A stretch of DNA of 64,000 nucleotides from Halarcobacter ebronensis (GCF_013201825.1 NZ_CP053836.1:1364001-1428000), one strand, 5' to 3'; shown: positions 25,948-35,873, counted from the stretch's first letter. Numbers and translations: made by a program. Notes: generated by a model from the letters alone, not told the origin.

Positions 25948-27348
25948 TTAATCTTTGATATTTTTATCCCTTTTTTCTTTTTGCCAAAGGGAGTTAAATA
26001 TTTTTATAGCTTTTTTTAACTCTTCTTCTTTAAAGCCACCAAAACCCATAGATAAAACTGTTTGTTCTTTTGAAATCTCTCTTAGATAGATTTTAATATA
26101 GTTTTTTCTACACTCCTCTTGAAATTTTAATAAATCAATATTAACCATAGATTTAATTAGTATATTTAAACCAGAACCCTCTTTTAAAATCTTTATATCT
26201 TTCCCCATAGTATTAAGAAGTTCCTCTTTTAAAATATCATGTTTCTTTTTATTTTGAGTTCTTACCTTTCTTAAGTGCCTATCCCAAAATCCCTCTTTTA
26301 TAAATAAAGCAAGGGTTTTTTGTATATCTATGGGAATATTTGAAAAGGGATAATCAAACTCTTTTTTGTATTTTTCTAGTAGTTTAACAGGTAAAACTAA
26401 ATATGCAATTCTTAATGAGGGAGATAAAGATTTTGAAAAAGTTCCCGTATATATTACTTGAGTATTATTGTTAATGCCTTGCATTGCAGGGATTGGTTTA
26501 TTGTTATAACTTAATTCACTATCATAATCATCTTCAATGATATAGGAGTTATTCTCTTTTGCCCAATTTATTATCTCAATTCTATTTGCAATAGGAGTTG
26601 TAACTCCAAAAAAATATTGATGTGACGGGGTTAGATATAGAAGTTTTGCTTTGGATTTTTTTAATTGCTTTAGATTTATACCATTTTGTTGTACTTCAAT
26701 CTCTTCAATCTCAAAATTATGTTGTTCAAAAACTTTTTTTGCAACTCTGTAACTTGGAGTTTCAAAAGCAATCTTTTTTATTTCATCTTTTAATATCTTT
26801 GAAACTATAAACATAGAATCTGCAAAACCACTTGTGAGAACAATATTTTCAATTGTACAGTTTACACTCCTTGAACTTTTAAGATATTTTACAATTTGTT
26901 CTCTAAGTTCAATATCCCCTTGATTGTTGTGATATACTCCAAGATTTAAAGAGCTTTTTAAAACTTTATTATAAAGTCTTAGCCAAGTTTTTTTTGGAAA
27001 AGTATCAGCACTTAAACAAGCTGGATAAAAGTCATATTTGACAATATCATCTAATGTTTTATTCTCTAAGTCAACTTCTTTTTCTTTTTTAAAACTATCA
27101 TAAAGGTTCTCACTAACAAAATATCCACTTTGAGGAATACTCTCTATATAACCCTCTGCAAAAAGTTGATTATAAGCTGTTTGTACAGTATTTTTACTAA
27201 TCTTATAATCTGTTGTCATCTTTCTAATGGAAGGCAGTTTCTCTCCTGCTTTTAGATTTGTTTGAATATCTTTTTTTATCTCTTCATAAAGTTGAAGATA
27301 GATTGGTTTTTTTGAATTTGGATCTATATTATACAAAACTGTCTCCAT
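25948..27348 (-). CDS. MocR/PdxR-type GntR regulator with aminotransferase domain
   Basis: 466 residues from the ATG at 27348. An N-terminal GntR winged helix (residues 10-75; GEKLPSIRKMTTDYKISKNTVQTAYNQLFAEGYI) is joined to a fold-type I aminotransferase domain. The PLP site shows DDYDSELSY and the Lys in GTFSKSLSPSLRIAYLVLP. MocR proteins use PLP or its adduct with an amino acid as effector. A TTG 12 codons upstream is in frame but overlaps a promoter-like TTGTAC. The gene is divergent from a run of small genes including a PPOX-family protein, which it probably controls. Confidence 0.92.
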   Translation of the reverse strand: METVLYNIDPNSKKPIYLQLYEEIKKDIQTNLKAGEKLPSIRKMTTDYKISKNTVQTAYNQLFAEGYIESIPQSGYFVSENLYDSFKKEKEVDLENKTLDDIVKYDFYPACLSADTFPKKTWLRLYNKVLKSSLNLGVYHNNQGDIELREQIVKYLKSSRSVNCTIENIVLTSGFADSMFIVSKILKDEIKKIAFETPSYRVAKKVFEQHNFEIEEIEVQQNGINLKQLKKSKAKLLYLTPSHQYFFGVTTPIANRIEIINWAKENNSYIIEDDYDSELSYNNKPIPAMQGINNNTQVIYTGTFSKSLSPSLRIAYLVLPVKLLEKYKKEFDYPFSNIPIDIQKTLALFIKEGFWDRHLRKVRTQNKKKHDILKEELLNTMGKDIKILKEGSGLNILIKSMVNIDLLKFQEECRKNYIKIYLREISKEQTVLSMGFGGFKEEELKKAIKIFNSLWQKEKRDKNIKD

Positions 27349-27354
27349 AAAAAA

Positions 27355-27384
27355 ATTATAATTTGTATCTTGTAATAAGTACAA
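27355..27384 (-). promoter_or_regulatory. Promoter of the MocR gene, suggesting a leaderless transcript
   Basis: On the minus strand TTGTAC (27384-27379) and TATAAT (27360-27355) are 18 bases apart, and the ATG begins 6 bases after the -10. TTGTA (27363) and TACAA (27384) also form an inverted repeat that could be a MocR site. Another TATAAT lies at 27399-27394. Confidence 0.45.
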
Positions 27385-27434
27385 TTTAAAGATATTATAC
27401 GAAAAACAACTTAATAGATATTAAAGGATATAAA

Positions 27435-27884
27435 ATGGATAAAAGAATAAATCTTGGTAAAAAAGCACCACATATGTACGACAAATTAATATCTTTAAAG
27501 CATGATATGCAAGCTTTGATAAAAGACGCAAATATAAATGAGGGATTTAGTCATCTATTATTACTTAGAGCTTCACAAATAAATGGATGTGCTTTTTGTG
27601 TAAGGCTTCATACAAAAGATGCTTTAGATACAGGTGAAACTATAGATAGAGTAAGTGTTCTTCCTGCTTGGCAAGAAACCGAATATTTTAATGAAAAAGA
27701 GAGGGCAAGTTTGGAGTTAGTTGAGGCAATTTGTTATATCAAAGATACACATATACCTGATACTCTTTATGAAAATATAAAAGAGGTTTTAAATGAAAAG
27801 GAGATCTTAGCAGTTGAATGGTTGGCACTTATAATAAATGCGTTAAATATATTAGCTATAAGTAGTAGATTAGAAGTAAAATAG
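27435..27884 (+). CDS. Carboxymuconolactone decarboxylase / AhpD-like protein
   Basis: 149 residues. The AhpD core motif with the redox Cys pair is LRASQINGCAFCVRLHTKDAL (C-x-x-C plus His), which in AhpD reduces peroxide-linked lipoyl partners. The domain fills almost the entire protein, as is normal for the small CMD family. AAAGGATATAAA precedes the ATG. First gene of a plus-strand series of small genes (CMD, PPOX, GNAT, YciI, Crp) divergent from the MocR regulator. True decarboxylase activity is unlikely. Confidence 0.9.
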   Translation: MDKRINLGKKAPHMYDKLISLKHDMQALIKDANINEGFSHLLLLRASQINGCAFCVRLHTKDALDTGETIDRVSVLPAWQETEYFNEKERASLELVEAICYIKDTHIPDTLYENIKEVLNEKEILAVEWLALIINALNILAISSRLEVK

Positions 27885-27893
27885 GAAATATAA

Positions 27894-28490
27894 ATGAGAA
27901 GAAGTGAATTTGAAATAGTTAAAAAAGAGATAATAGACGAGATTTTAAATAGTAGTGAATATGCAACTTTGGCATTAAGTTGTGATAATAAACCCTATAG
28001 CATACCTGTAAATTTTGTATATGATGGAAATGTTGTATATTTCCATGGAGCAAAAAAAGGGAAGAAAAAAGAGTTTATTGTATCAAACTCTTATGCTGCT
28101 TTTAGTGTTGCTTTGCCTTACTCTTTAATCCAATCATATTTTAGCAGCACTGATGACTTAGCTTGTCCTGCTACACAATTTTTTAGATCAGTTTGCGCAA
28201 GTGGGCAAATTTTTATAGTAGAAGACTATGATGAAAAAGTAAGAGCATTATCCCTTTTAATGGAAAAACTTCAACCAGAAGGAAAATATAAACCATTAAA
28301 CCAAGAGGTTTATACTAAAATGATAAATGCAACAGAAGTTTTTAGATTTGATATTGAAAATATAACAGGAAAACTAAAAGTTGGGCAAAATTTACCTAAA
28401 GATAGATTTAATATGGTTTTAGATTACCTTGAAAAAAGAGGTTATAATATAGATAAAGAAACAATTTTAAGTATGAAGGAAAATAGATGA
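27894..28490 (+). CDS. PPOX-class flavin-binding protein (NimA-like)
   Basis: 198 residues with a split-barrel flavin fold: EYATLALSCDNKPYSIPVNFVYDGNVVYFHGAKKGKKKEFI matches the pyridoxamine-phosphate-oxidase-like family that includes nitroimidazole-resistance NimA. The HGAKKGKK segment is the usual FMN phosphate site. It lies 9 bases after the CMD gene and its stop overlaps the next ATG (ATGA), so it is in the same operon. PLP-related chemistry would fit a MocR-controlled operon but the substrate is unknown. Confidence 0.87.
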   Translation: MRRSEFEIVKKEIIDEILNSSEYATLALSCDNKPYSIPVNFVYDGNVVYFHGAKKGKKKEFIVSNSYAAFSVALPYSLIQSYFSSTDDLACPATQFFRSVCASGQIFIVEDYDEKVRALSLLMEKLQPEGKYKPLNQEVYTKMINATEVFRFDIENITGKLKVGQNLPKDRFNMVLDYLEKRGYNIDKETILSMKENR

Positions 28491-29050
28491 TAGAGTGTAG
28501 ATTAGCAACCTTAAATGATATAGATGAGATTTTAAAACTTCATTCACGGTATCAAGTTGATACTATAAATGAAGAGGATAAAAAAGATGGATTTATAACA
28601 ACAGCTTTTACCAAAGAGCAGTTAACTTCACTTATAAAAGATGAGAAAGGACTTTTTATAGCAAAAAAAGATGGAAATATTGTTGCTTATGTTATGGCAG
28701 CATCTTGGGCATATTGGTCAGCATGGCCTATGTTTGTACATATGATAAAAGATTTATCAAATGTTAAATTTCAAGGTGTTACATTAAGTGTGGATAACTC
28801 ATATCAATATGGACCAGTTTGTGTGGATAAAAGTGTAAGAGGAACGGATGTTTTAAAACTTATTTTTGATTTTGCAAGAAAAGAGATGAATAAAAGATAT
28901 CCTATTTTGGTAACTTTTATAAACAAAATAAATCCAAGATCTTATGAAGCACATACTAGAAAACTAGGACTTGAAGTTGTAAAAGAGTTTCAGTTTAATA
29001 ATAACAACTATTATGAGCTTTGTTATGATACTTCAAAAGCAGTAAACTAA
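28487..29050 (+). CDS. GNAT-family N-acetyltransferase
   Basis: 187 residues. N-terminal IECRLATLNDIDEILKLHSRYQ and the central beta-4 region with the acetyl-CoA site (GPVCVDKSVRGTDVLKLIFDFA, the V-R-G-x-x-V form) are visible. C-terminal part FINKINPRSYEAHTRKLGLEVV is typical of GNAT end strands. Coupled to the previous gene by an ATGA overlap. Substrate unknown. Confidence 0.88.
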   Translation: MIECRLATLNDIDEILKLHSRYQVDTINEEDKKDGFITTAFTKEQLTSLIKDEKGLFIAKKDGNIVAYVMAASWAYWSAWPMFVHMIKDLSNVKFQGVTLSVDNSYQYGPVCVDKSVRGTDVLKLIFDFARKEMNKRYPILVTFINKINPRSYEAHTRKLGLEVVKEFQFNNNNYYELCYDTSKAVN

Positions 29051-29054
29051 AAAG

Positions 29055-29070
29055 CCTCAAGAGGTTTTTT
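29055..29070 (+). terminator. Small terminator-like hairpin inside the gene series
   Basis: CCTC-AA-GAGG followed by six T, directly after the GNAT stop codon; the flanking AAAG can extend pairing with the T-run. Probably attenuates the downstream genes. Confidence 0.45.
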
Positions 29071-29083
29071 GTAAAGGATAAAG

Positions 29084-29371
29084 ATGTTTATAGTTTTACT
29101 TACATATATAAAACCACTTGAGGTTGTTGATGAATATTTGCAATCACATGTTGAGTATTTAAAAGAGCAATATAAAAATAATAATTTTATAGCTTCAGGT
29201 AGAAAAGTTCCAAGAGAGGGTGGAGTGATCCTTTCAAAATTGGATTCAAAAGAGAGATTAGAAGAGGTATTAAGTCAAGATCCATTTAATATTGCAGGTC
29301 TTGCAAAATATGAGATTGTTGAGTTTATTCCAAGTATGACCTCAAAAGAGTTTGAAAATCTAAAAGAGTAA
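29084..29371 (+). CDS. YciI-family protein
   Basis: 95 residues. Typical YciI pattern: FIVLLTYIKPLEVVDEYLQSHVEYLKEQY at the start with the conserved His, FIASGRKVPREGGVILSK in the middle, and a DPFNIAGLAKYEIVEF end. The family has a ferredoxin-like dimer with a possible His-Asp active pair; reaction is mostly unknown. GTAAAGGATAAAG precedes the ATG. Confidence 0.92.
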   Translation: MFIVLLTYIKPLEVVDEYLQSHVEYLKEQYKNNNFIASGRKVPREGGVILSKLDSKERLEEVLSQDPFNIAGLAKYEIVEFIPSMTSKEFENLKE

Positions 29372-29372
29372 G

Positions 29373-29993
29373 ATGAAAAAGAGTGAAGAGTATTTTAAGC
29401 AATTAAGAGAGGCTTGCAAACAGTATTATGAGTTCAGTGATGAATCATTTGAGGCTTTTAAAAATATCTGTTTTATAAAAGAGGTCAAAAAGGGTGAAGT
29501 GCTGCAAGATACATACTCAAAAGCGAAATATATCTATTTTATTTGTAAAGGGATTCTTCGTACATACTATTTAAATGAAGAAGGAACAATATATACAAAA
29601 AACCTTTTTAGTGAGAATTATTTCTCTGCTTCAAAGGTCTCTTTACTTACAAAAGAGGACTCTTATTTAAATATTGAAGCTTTGGAAGACTCAATCTTAA
29701 TCTATATCGATTTTGAAGGCTACAAAAATCTTATTGATACAAATATACAATTTAAAGATTTTTATATCAACTATTTGGAAAAGAATTGGGTGATTGTAAA
29801 AGAGAAAAATGAGATTTCATTGATTATTGATGATGCCACAACCAGATATTTGAATTTTATAAAAAATAATCCAAATATAGAAAATAGAATTTCACAACAC
29901 CATATTGCAAATCACTTAGGAATAACACCCACGCAACTTAGTCGAATAAGAAAAAAACTCAAATCAACCTATGTAAATGACAAAATAAATTAA
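29373..29993 (+). CDS. Crp/Fnr-family transcriptional regulator
   Basis: 206 residues. A cyclic-nucleotide-binding-type beta barrel (residues 30-125; KKGEVLQDTYSKAKYIYFICKGILRTYYL) is followed by a C-terminal helix-turn-helix (HHIANHLGITPTQLSRIRKKL). No Cys cluster for an iron-sulfur centre is present, so it is not an Fnr oxygen sensor. It follows the YciI gene by one base, indicating tight coupling. Effector and targets unknown. Confidence 0.92.
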   Translation: MKKSEEYFKQLREACKQYYEFSDESFEAFKNICFIKEVKKGEVLQDTYSKAKYIYFICKGILRTYYLNEEGTIYTKNLFSENYFSASKVSLLTKEDSYLNIEALEDSILIYIDFEGYKNLIDTNIQFKDFYINYLEKNWVIVKEKNEISLIIDDATTRYLNFIKNNPNIENRISQHHIANHLGITPTQLSRIRKKLKSTYVNDKIN

Positions 29994-29994
29994 A

Positions 29995-30000
29995 TATAAT
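29995..30000 (+). promoter_or_regulatory. -10 box for the DMT transporter gene
   Basis: TATAAT 28 bases before the ATG at 30029, right after the Crp-type gene's stop; suggests an own promoter. Confidence 0.5.
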
Positions 30001-30028
30001 ACTATTCCATAAAAAAGGAATATTTTAT

Positions 30029-30910
30029 ATGAGTGAAAATTTTAAAGCACATATTTTAGTTATAATAGCCACTTTTTTAATAGCGGGTTCATTTATCGTT
30101 TCAAAAAAATTAGCAGGTATCATTGACCCTATATCTTTGACTCTTTTTCGATTTGTTTTTGCTTCAATAGTTTTAGCTCCCATCATTTTTATAAAACAAA
30201 AATACAGAACTAAAGTAAGAGAAACATTTAAACGAGCTTTGGTTATCAGTCTGTTTTACTCTTTGTATTTTATTGGTTTATTCAAAGCTTTGGAGTACAC
30301 CACTGCTTTAAATACTGGTACACTGTTTACTTTAGTTCCTCTTCTAACTGCATTTTTTGCCATTTTTGTGTTTAAACAAACCATCACACTTTTTCAGTTT
30401 TTTATCTATTTAGTTGGTATAGTTGGAACGTGTATGGTTGTATTTAAAGGGGATTTACAACTGTTTTTAAATCTTTCATTAAACTATGGTGATGTAATCT
30501 TTTTGTTTGCCATTGTTACTATGGCTTTATATTCTATCAGTGCCAAACATTTTTATAAAGAGGGTGATGAAGTATTAGTTTTAACCTTTATGACCTTAAT
30601 AGGTGGTATTATCTGGATGGGTTTGGCTTTAGTGTTTTTCGATATCCCTTTACAATGGGAGAAAATTAACGGTGATCTGTTTTTATATATGTCTTATTTG
30701 GCCATTGCTGCAACACTGTTTACTGTGTATTTAAATCAAAAAGCAACAATAATTTTAGGACCAAAAAAAGTTATGGCATATATTTATATAAATCCAGCTG
30801 TAGTTGCACTTTTGATGTTTTTATTTTATTCTCAAAGCATAAGTTTATGGATTTGTTTTGGAATAGTAATTTCATCATTAGCTACAATAATTCTCCTTTA
30901 TAAAAACTAG
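30029..30910 (+). CDS. DMT-family (EamA) transporter
   Basis: 293 residues, ten predicted membrane helices forming two EamA halves. Each half starts with a helix such as HILVIIATFLIAGSFIVSKKLAG, and the second ends in IYINPAVVALLMFLFYSQSI, the usual EamA end. Family members export or import amino acids, metabolites or sugars. AAAAAGGAATATTTT precedes the ATG. Substrate unknown. Confidence 0.9.
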   Translation: MSENFKAHILVIIATFLIAGSFIVSKKLAGIIDPISLTLFRFVFASIVLAPIIFIKQKYRTKVRETFKRALVISLFYSLYFIGLFKALEYTTALNTGTLFTLVPLLTAFFAIFVFKQTITLFQFFIYLVGIVGTCMVVFKGDLQLFLNLSLNYGDVIFLFAIVTMALYSISAKHFYKEGDEVLVLTFMTLIGGIIWMGLALVFFDIPLQWEKINGDLFLYMSYLAIAATLFTVYLNQKATIILGPKKVMAYIYINPAVVALLMFLFYSQSISLWICFGIVISSLATIILLYKN

Positions 30911-31029
30911 GAATGATAAGTATTTTTTTATCCAAAGAAAGATAGATTATTTACCAAATATGAATATAAATTTTTAAAAATAATAAAATAAATACCCAAG
31001 AAATAGATATTTTTTTTATAAAATTATTT

Positions 31030-31049
31030 TTCACCCTTATTTCACCCTT
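31030..31049 (+). promoter_or_regulatory. Direct repeats upstream of the second chemoreceptor gene
   Basis: TTCACCCTT occurs at 31030-31038 and again at 31041-31049, 11 bases apart (one helical turn), upstream of a TATATTATATTTTG stretch. Might be paired half-sites for an activator. Confidence 0.35.
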
Positions 31050-31090
31050 TTTTTTTATATTATATTTTGAGAAAAAAAGAAGGAGAAAGT

Positions 31091-33283
31091 GTGTTAAAGA
31101 ATATCTCAATAAAATTTAAATTGATTTTATCATTTTTATTAATTATTGTATTAATAGCTATACTAGGATTTTATAGTAATTATGCAATTAATAAATCAAG
31201 TAATGGATTTGTGAAATATAAAACGTCAACAGAAAAAAGCATTTTAATTGAATCAGTGCAAATAAAAATTCTATTGATAAGAAATATAGTAAACAAATAC
31301 ATAAGAATTCAATCAAAAGAGGGTATTCAAGATTTTGATAAACTAATGGAAGAAGAATTAATTTTAATACAAAAGTTTGAAAAAATTACAAATGATTCAA
31401 ATTTAAAAAACAATGAAAGAGTTAAAAATTTATTAAATGAATATAAAGTAAATTTTAATGCAATTGTAAAGTTATTTAAAGACATGGAGTATTATAAAAA
31501 AATTGGTTTCACAACTCATCGTAAAAATGTTGATAAATATCTAAATTTTATTACCAATGAATTTTATAAAAGAAATCAAATAAATAATTACCGTATATAT
31601 TCAGAGGTAATTGCAAATTTATCTTATGCAAGACAAGAATTGCCTAGAATGGTTAATGTTGATGCAAATGTTTATAATGCGGTTGAAAAAGCTTTGAATT
31701 CTACAAAGGATAAATTGGAACATTTAAAGTCAACGGTAGATGAAGATTTAAAAACTGTTGTAATTAATATAATTGAAGAACAAGGTAAATATGAGAATGC
31801 TATAAAAAAAGTATATGAATTATTAGTTGAAAAAAATATAGTCGTAGTAAAGCTTGATAAAATTGAAAATGAAATTTCATTAATGGGTAATGGCTTACAA
31901 AAAAGAATATTGGATGACCAGAAAAAAATAAATAAAGAAGTTACTACATTAAATGATACTATAAAAACATTGATAACAAGTATTTCTATTGCTATTTTAA
32001 TCATTGCTGTAGTATTAGCTCTATTTTTGCCAAAATATATTATGAATCTATTAGATAAATTTCAAGATGGTTTATTAAACTTCTTTAAGTTTTTAAATAA
32101 AGAAGACTTAGAGATTAAGTTAATGAAATTTGAAGGAAATAATGAAATAGTACATATGTCTAAATTAATTAATAAAAATATTGAAAAAACTAAAAGTATA
32201 ATTGAAGAGGATTCTTTTTTTATAGATGATGTAAAAAGAGTTGTAACAGAGGTTTCAAAAGGTAAATTAAATAACAGTATTGTAAAAGAACCTTCAACTG
32301 ATTCTTTAAAAGATTTAAAAAAGATTTTTAACGACATGTTACTTAATATATCAAAAATCATTTGTGAAGATTTAGATAAAGTTACAGATGTTTTAGATAA
32401 GTATTCAAATTTAGATTTTACTTCAAGAATAGAGAAAGATAATGGAAATTTATCTTTAGGTTTAAATAATCTTGCCGATATAATAAATAGAATGTTATTG
32501 GAAAATAAGAAAAACGGTACAACTCTTGATAATAGTTCAACAATATTATTAAATTATGTTAATACTTTAAATAAAAATTCAAATGAATCTGCTGTTGCAT
32601 TGGAAGAGACTGCCGCTGCATTAGAAGAGATAACCAGTAATATTTCAAATAACACAAACAATATTATAAAAATGAGTAATATCGCAGATAATTTATCAAA
32701 GGCAGCTTTACATGGTGAAGAACTTGCTCTTAAAACAACTCAATCAATGGAAAAAATAAATGAAGAGGTTAGTGCAATAAATGAAGCCATAATAATGATT
32801 GATCAAATTGCATTTCAAACAAATATTCTTTCTCTCAATGCGGCAGTTGAAGCAGCTACAGCAGGAGAATCAGGTAAAGGATTTGCTGTTGTTGCACAAG
32901 AAGTGAGAAATTTAGCAAGTAGAAGTGCAGAAGTTGCTAAAGAGATAAAACATCTTGTTGAGAATGCAACTACTAAATCTCATGAAGGTAGAGCAATAGC
33001 TGATAAAATGAAATCTGGATACCATGATTTAAACAATTATGTTACAGATACTTTAACAATAATAAAAAATGTAGAAATGGCATCTAAAGAGCAACAAACA
33101 GGAATTGAACAAATTAATGATGCTATTAGTAGTTTAGACCATCAAACACAAGAAAATGCTACTATTGCTACTCAAACTTATACAATAGCAGAAGAGACAG
33201 ATAAAGTTGCAAAAATTATTATTTCAAAAGTTGAAGAAAATAAGTTTAATGATTTTGAAATAGAGGAAGAAGAAAAAATATAA
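31091..33283 (+). CDS. Methyl-accepting chemotaxis protein, no C-terminal tether
   Basis: 730 residues from the GTG at 31091, which has AAGGAGAAA 3 bases upstream; an in-frame TTG at 31067 lies before that site. Layout: TM1 (about 8-28), a long periplasmic helical sensor (about 30-305) larger than in the other two receptors of this window, TM2 (about 298-318), the same linker ([24 protein letters not shown]) and signalling domain with tip [19 protein letters not shown]. It ends in EIEEEEKI without a W-x-x-F pentapeptide. Codon use leans to GAA over GAG more than in neighbours. Ligand unknown. Confidence 0.95.
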   Translation: MLKNISIKFKLILSFLLIIVLIAILGFYSNYAINKSSNGFVKYKTSTEKSILIESVQIKILLIRNIVNKYIRIQSKEGIQDFDKLMEEELILIQKFEKITNDSNLKNNERVKNLLNEYKVNFNAIVKLFKDMEYYKKIGFTTHRKNVDKYLNFITNEFYKRNQINNYRIYSEVIANLSYARQELPRMVNVDANVYNAVEKALNSTKDKLEHLKSTVDEDLKTVVINIIEEQGKYENAIKKVYELLVEKNIVVVKLDKIENEISLMGNGLQKRILDDQKKINKEVTTLNDTIKTLITSISIAILIIAVVLALFLPKYIMNLLDKFQDGLLNFFKFLNKEDLEIKLMKFEGNNEIVHMSKLINKNIEKTKSIIEEDSFFIDDVKRVVTEVSKGKLNNSIVKEPSTDSLKDLKKIFNDMLLNISKIICEDLDKVTDVLDKYSNLDFTSRIEKDNGNLSLGLNNLADIINRMLLENKKNGTTLDNSSTILLNYVNTLNKNSNESAVALEETAAALEEITSNISNNTNNIIKMSNIADNLSKAALHGEELALKTTQSMEKINEEVSAINEAIIMIDQIAFQTNILSLNAAVEAATAGESGKGFAVVAQEVRNLASRSAEVAKEIKHLVENATTKSHEGRAIADKMKSGYHDLNNYVTDTLTIIKNVEMASKEQQTGIEQINDAISSLDHQTQENATIATQTYTIAEETDKVAKIIISKVEENKFNDFEIEEEEKI

Positions 33284-33308
33284 GAGATAAAAAAGTTGTT
33301 TAATATCT

Positions 33309-33337
33309 AAGATACAACTCTAAAAGGGTTGTATCTT
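33309..33337 (+). terminator. Terminator after the chemoreceptor gene
   Basis: AAGATACAAC-N9-GTTGTATCTT, a 10-bp stem ending in TTTA, 25 bases after the stop codon. Confidence 0.75.
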
Positions 33338-33604
33338 TTAAAATAAAACTTAAAAAAATTACTGTCAAAATTAATTAATTATTCAAATAAAAAATATAAT
33401 ATATATATGGATATTTTTTAATTAAATTAAAAAAAATCTTACTAAATTGTTTATAAATCATAAATTATTGAAATAAATTTATTTTTCTTATTGTTTCTGT
33501 ATAAAAAATAGTTTTAAATTGTTGTATAAATAATATACTATTTTAGTGTAGTTAAAATATTATATTCTGCTAAACTTATTTTTTCTTTTACTACGAGGGA
33601 CAAA
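33338..33604. other. Leader region of the ethanolamine operon
   Basis: 267 AT-rich bases. I looked for a cobalamin riboswitch, expected for a B12-dependent enzyme, and saw no recognisable B12 box. A TATATTCTG stretch near 33561 may be the -10; GAGGGACAAA before 33605 is the ribosome site. Confidence 0.4.
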
Positions 33605-35005
33605 ATGAGTAAAGAGTATAAATTTGTATATGGAAGTAAAACTTACCATTTTAATGATTTAAAAGATTTAATGGCAAAAGCAACTCCAAAAAGATCAGGT
33701 GACATTTTAGCTGAAGTAGCAGCTTTGTCAGAAGAGGAGAGAGTAATAGCTCAAATGAGACTCTCTGAAGTACCACTAACAGAATTTTTAGAAAATCCAC
33801 TAATATCTTATGAAGATGATGAAGTAACAAGACTAATAATAGATGAACATGATAAAAAAGCTTTTGAGAGTATAAAAAATTTAAGTGTAGGTGAGTTTAG
33901 AAACTGGCTTTTAAGTGATGAAACAACCTCAAAAACTTTAAATGACGTAAAACAAGGTTTAACTCCTGAAATGGTTGCAGCAGTAAGCAAAATAATGAGA
34001 AACCAAGAGCTTATAATGGTTGCAAGAAAGTGTGAAGTTATAACCTCTTTTAGAAGTACAATAGGGCTTAAAGGACATCTTTCAACAAGACTTCAACCAA
34101 ATCATCCAACAGATGATGTAATGGGGATTGCAGCAAGTGTTTTAGATGGGCTTTTATATGGGAATGGTGATGCTGTTATTGGAATAAATCCTGCAACAGA
34201 TAATGTAAAACAGACAGCAAAACTTCTTAAACTTTTGGATGAAGTTATCTCTAAATATGAGATACCAACTCAATCTTGTGTATTAACTCATGTTACAAAT
34301 ACTATTGAAGTAATAGAGCAAAAAGGACCTGTGGATTTGGTTTTTCAATCAATTGGAGGAACTGAGGCTACAAACTCAAGTTTTGGATTTAGTCTAAAAA
34401 CTTTAAAAGAGGCACAAGATGCAGCTCTATCTCTAAAAAGAGGAACAGTTGGAAACAATGTTATGTATTTTGAAACAGGACAAGGAAGTGCATTATCTGC
34501 TAATGCAAACTTTGGCGTTGATCAACAAACTTGTGAAGCAAGAGCTTATGCAGTTGCAAGAAAATTTTCGCCACTTTTAGTAAATACTGTTGTTGGTTTT
34601 ATTGGTCCTGAGTATCTTTATGATGGAAAAGAGATTACAAGAGCAGGTTTAGAAGATCACTTTTGTGGAAAACTTTTAGGTGTTCCTATGGGTTGTGATA
34701 TCTGTTATACAAACCATGCGGAAGCAGACCAAAATGATATGGATAACTTACTAACACTTTTAGGTGTTGCAGGAGTTAATTTTATTATGGGAATACCTGG
34801 AAGTGACGATATTATGCTTAACTATCAAACTACCTCTTTCCATGATGCTTTATATGCAAGAAGAGTTTTAAATCTAGATCCAGCTCCTGAGTTTAAAGCT
34901 TGGCTTGAGAAGATGCAAATATTTAAAAATATGGATGGATATTTACTAAATAGTTCTATTCCTCCTCTATTTGAAAAACCATTATCAAATATCTTAGGGA
35001 AATAG
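33605..35005 (+). CDS. eutB: Ethanolamine ammonia-lyase, large subunit
   Basis: 466 residues, normal for EutB. It forms the TIM-barrel catalytic subunit that, with adenosylcobalamin, converts ethanolamine to acetaldehyde and ammonia. Recognisable stretches are LKGHLSTRLQPNHPTDDV, the FQSIGGTEATNSSFGFS loop, MYFETGQGSALSANAN and MGCDICYTNHAEADQND. It stops two bases before eutC and is followed by an ethanolamine permease gene. No carboxysome-like shell genes or reactivase gene eutA is in the window. Confidence 0.96.
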   Translation: MSKEYKFVYGSKTYHFNDLKDLMAKATPKRSGDILAEVAALSEEERVIAQMRLSEVPLTEFLENPLISYEDDEVTRLIIDEHDKKAFESIKNLSVGEFRNWLLSDETTSKTLNDVKQGLTPEMVAAVSKIMRNQELIMVARKCEVITSFRSTIGLKGHLSTRLQPNHPTDDVMGIAASVLDGLLYGNGDAVIGINPATDNVKQTAKLLKLLDEVISKYEIPTQSCVLTHVTNTIEVIEQKGPVDLVFQSIGGTEATNSSFGFSLKTLKEAQDAALSLKRGTVGNNVMYFETGQGSALSANANFGVDQQTCEARAYAVARKFSPLLVNTVVGFIGPEYLYDGKEITRAGLEDHFCGKLLGVPMGCDICYTNHAEADQNDMDNLLTLLGVAGVNFIMGIPGSDDIMLNYQTTSFHDALYARRVLNLDPAPEFKAWLEKMQIFKNMDGYLLNSSIPPLFEKPLSNILGK

Positions 35006-35007
35006 TT

Positions 35008-35859
35008 ATGGAAGAGAATATTATAAAAAACCCTTGGTCTGCTTTAAGAGAGTACACAGATGCAAGAATCGGTTTAGGAAGAACAGGTGTTAGTCTTCCA
35101 ACTTCAAAACTTTTGGAGTTCCAACTAGCTCATGCAATGGCTAGGGATGCGGTACATCTTCCTTTGAACATTGATAATCTTTTGGATGGTTTTGCAAATA
35201 TGCCTTTAGAGTTAGAACTTCTTGAAAAAGAGGCAACAAAAGGAGTTTTAAAAGAGGGGATTATCCCACTACTTCTACACTCACAAGCTGTTAATAGACA
35301 TGTTTATTTACAAAGACCAGATTTAGGAAGAAGACTTAATAAAGAGTCAAGAAAAAAACTAGAGGAGCTTCAAAAACTAGACTCTTATGATTTAGCAATT
35401 GTAATTGTAGATGGACTCTCTTCAATTGCAATAAAAGAGAATGCAATAAATTTTATACACAAACTATCAAAAGAGCTTGTAAATGATAGCTTAGATTGGT
35501 CTTTGGCTCCTTTTTCAATAGTTGAACAAGGAAGAGTTGCAATAGGTGATGAAGTAGGTTCACTTCTAAATGCAAAAGCAGTTCTTGTTCTAATAGGCGA
35601 AAGACCAGGACTTAGCTCACCAGATAGTTTAGGTTTATATCTGACTTATAACCCAAAGGTTGGATTAAATGATTCAAATAGAAACTGTATTTCAAATGTT
35701 CGTATGGAAGGATTAAGTTATGAGGAGGCTACAAAAAAGGCACTGTATTTATTAAAAGAATCGAGAAGATTAGAACTATCAGGGGTTCAAATAAAAGATA
35801 GAACTGAAGATAATGAAACAATTCAAATAAAACAAGAGAAAAATTTTTTACTAAATTAA
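35008..35859 (+). CDS. eutC: Ethanolamine ammonia-lyase, small subunit
   Basis: 283 residues. EutC completes the cobalamin site with EutB. Family marks are ARIGLGRTGVSLPTSKLLEFQLAHAMARDAVH at the start and, later, FSIVEQGRVAIGDEVGSLL with LIGERPGLSSPDSLGLYLTY. It starts two bases after eutB and is followed at 14 bases by the permease gene. The C-terminal ~25 residues (rich in Lys, Glu, Asn) look disordered and slightly longer than usual. Confidence 0.95.
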   Translation: MEENIIKNPWSALREYTDARIGLGRTGVSLPTSKLLEFQLAHAMARDAVHLPLNIDNLLDGFANMPLELELLEKEATKGVLKEGIIPLLLHSQAVNRHVYLQRPDLGRRLNKESRKKLEELQKLDSYDLAIVIVDGLSSIAIKENAINFIHKLSKELVNDSLDWSLAPFSIVEQGRVAIGDEVGSLLNAKAVLVLIGERPGLSSPDSLGLYLTYNPKVGLNDSNRNCISNVRMEGLSYEEATKKALYLLKESRRLELSGVQIKDRTEDNETIQIKQEKNFLLN

Positions 35860-35873
35860 AGGAGACAATAGTA

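Noticed and set aside
33338-33604. Cobalamin riboswitch upstream of eutB
   Set aside because: Expected for a B12 enzyme but no B12-box pattern or GC-rich stems could be seen.
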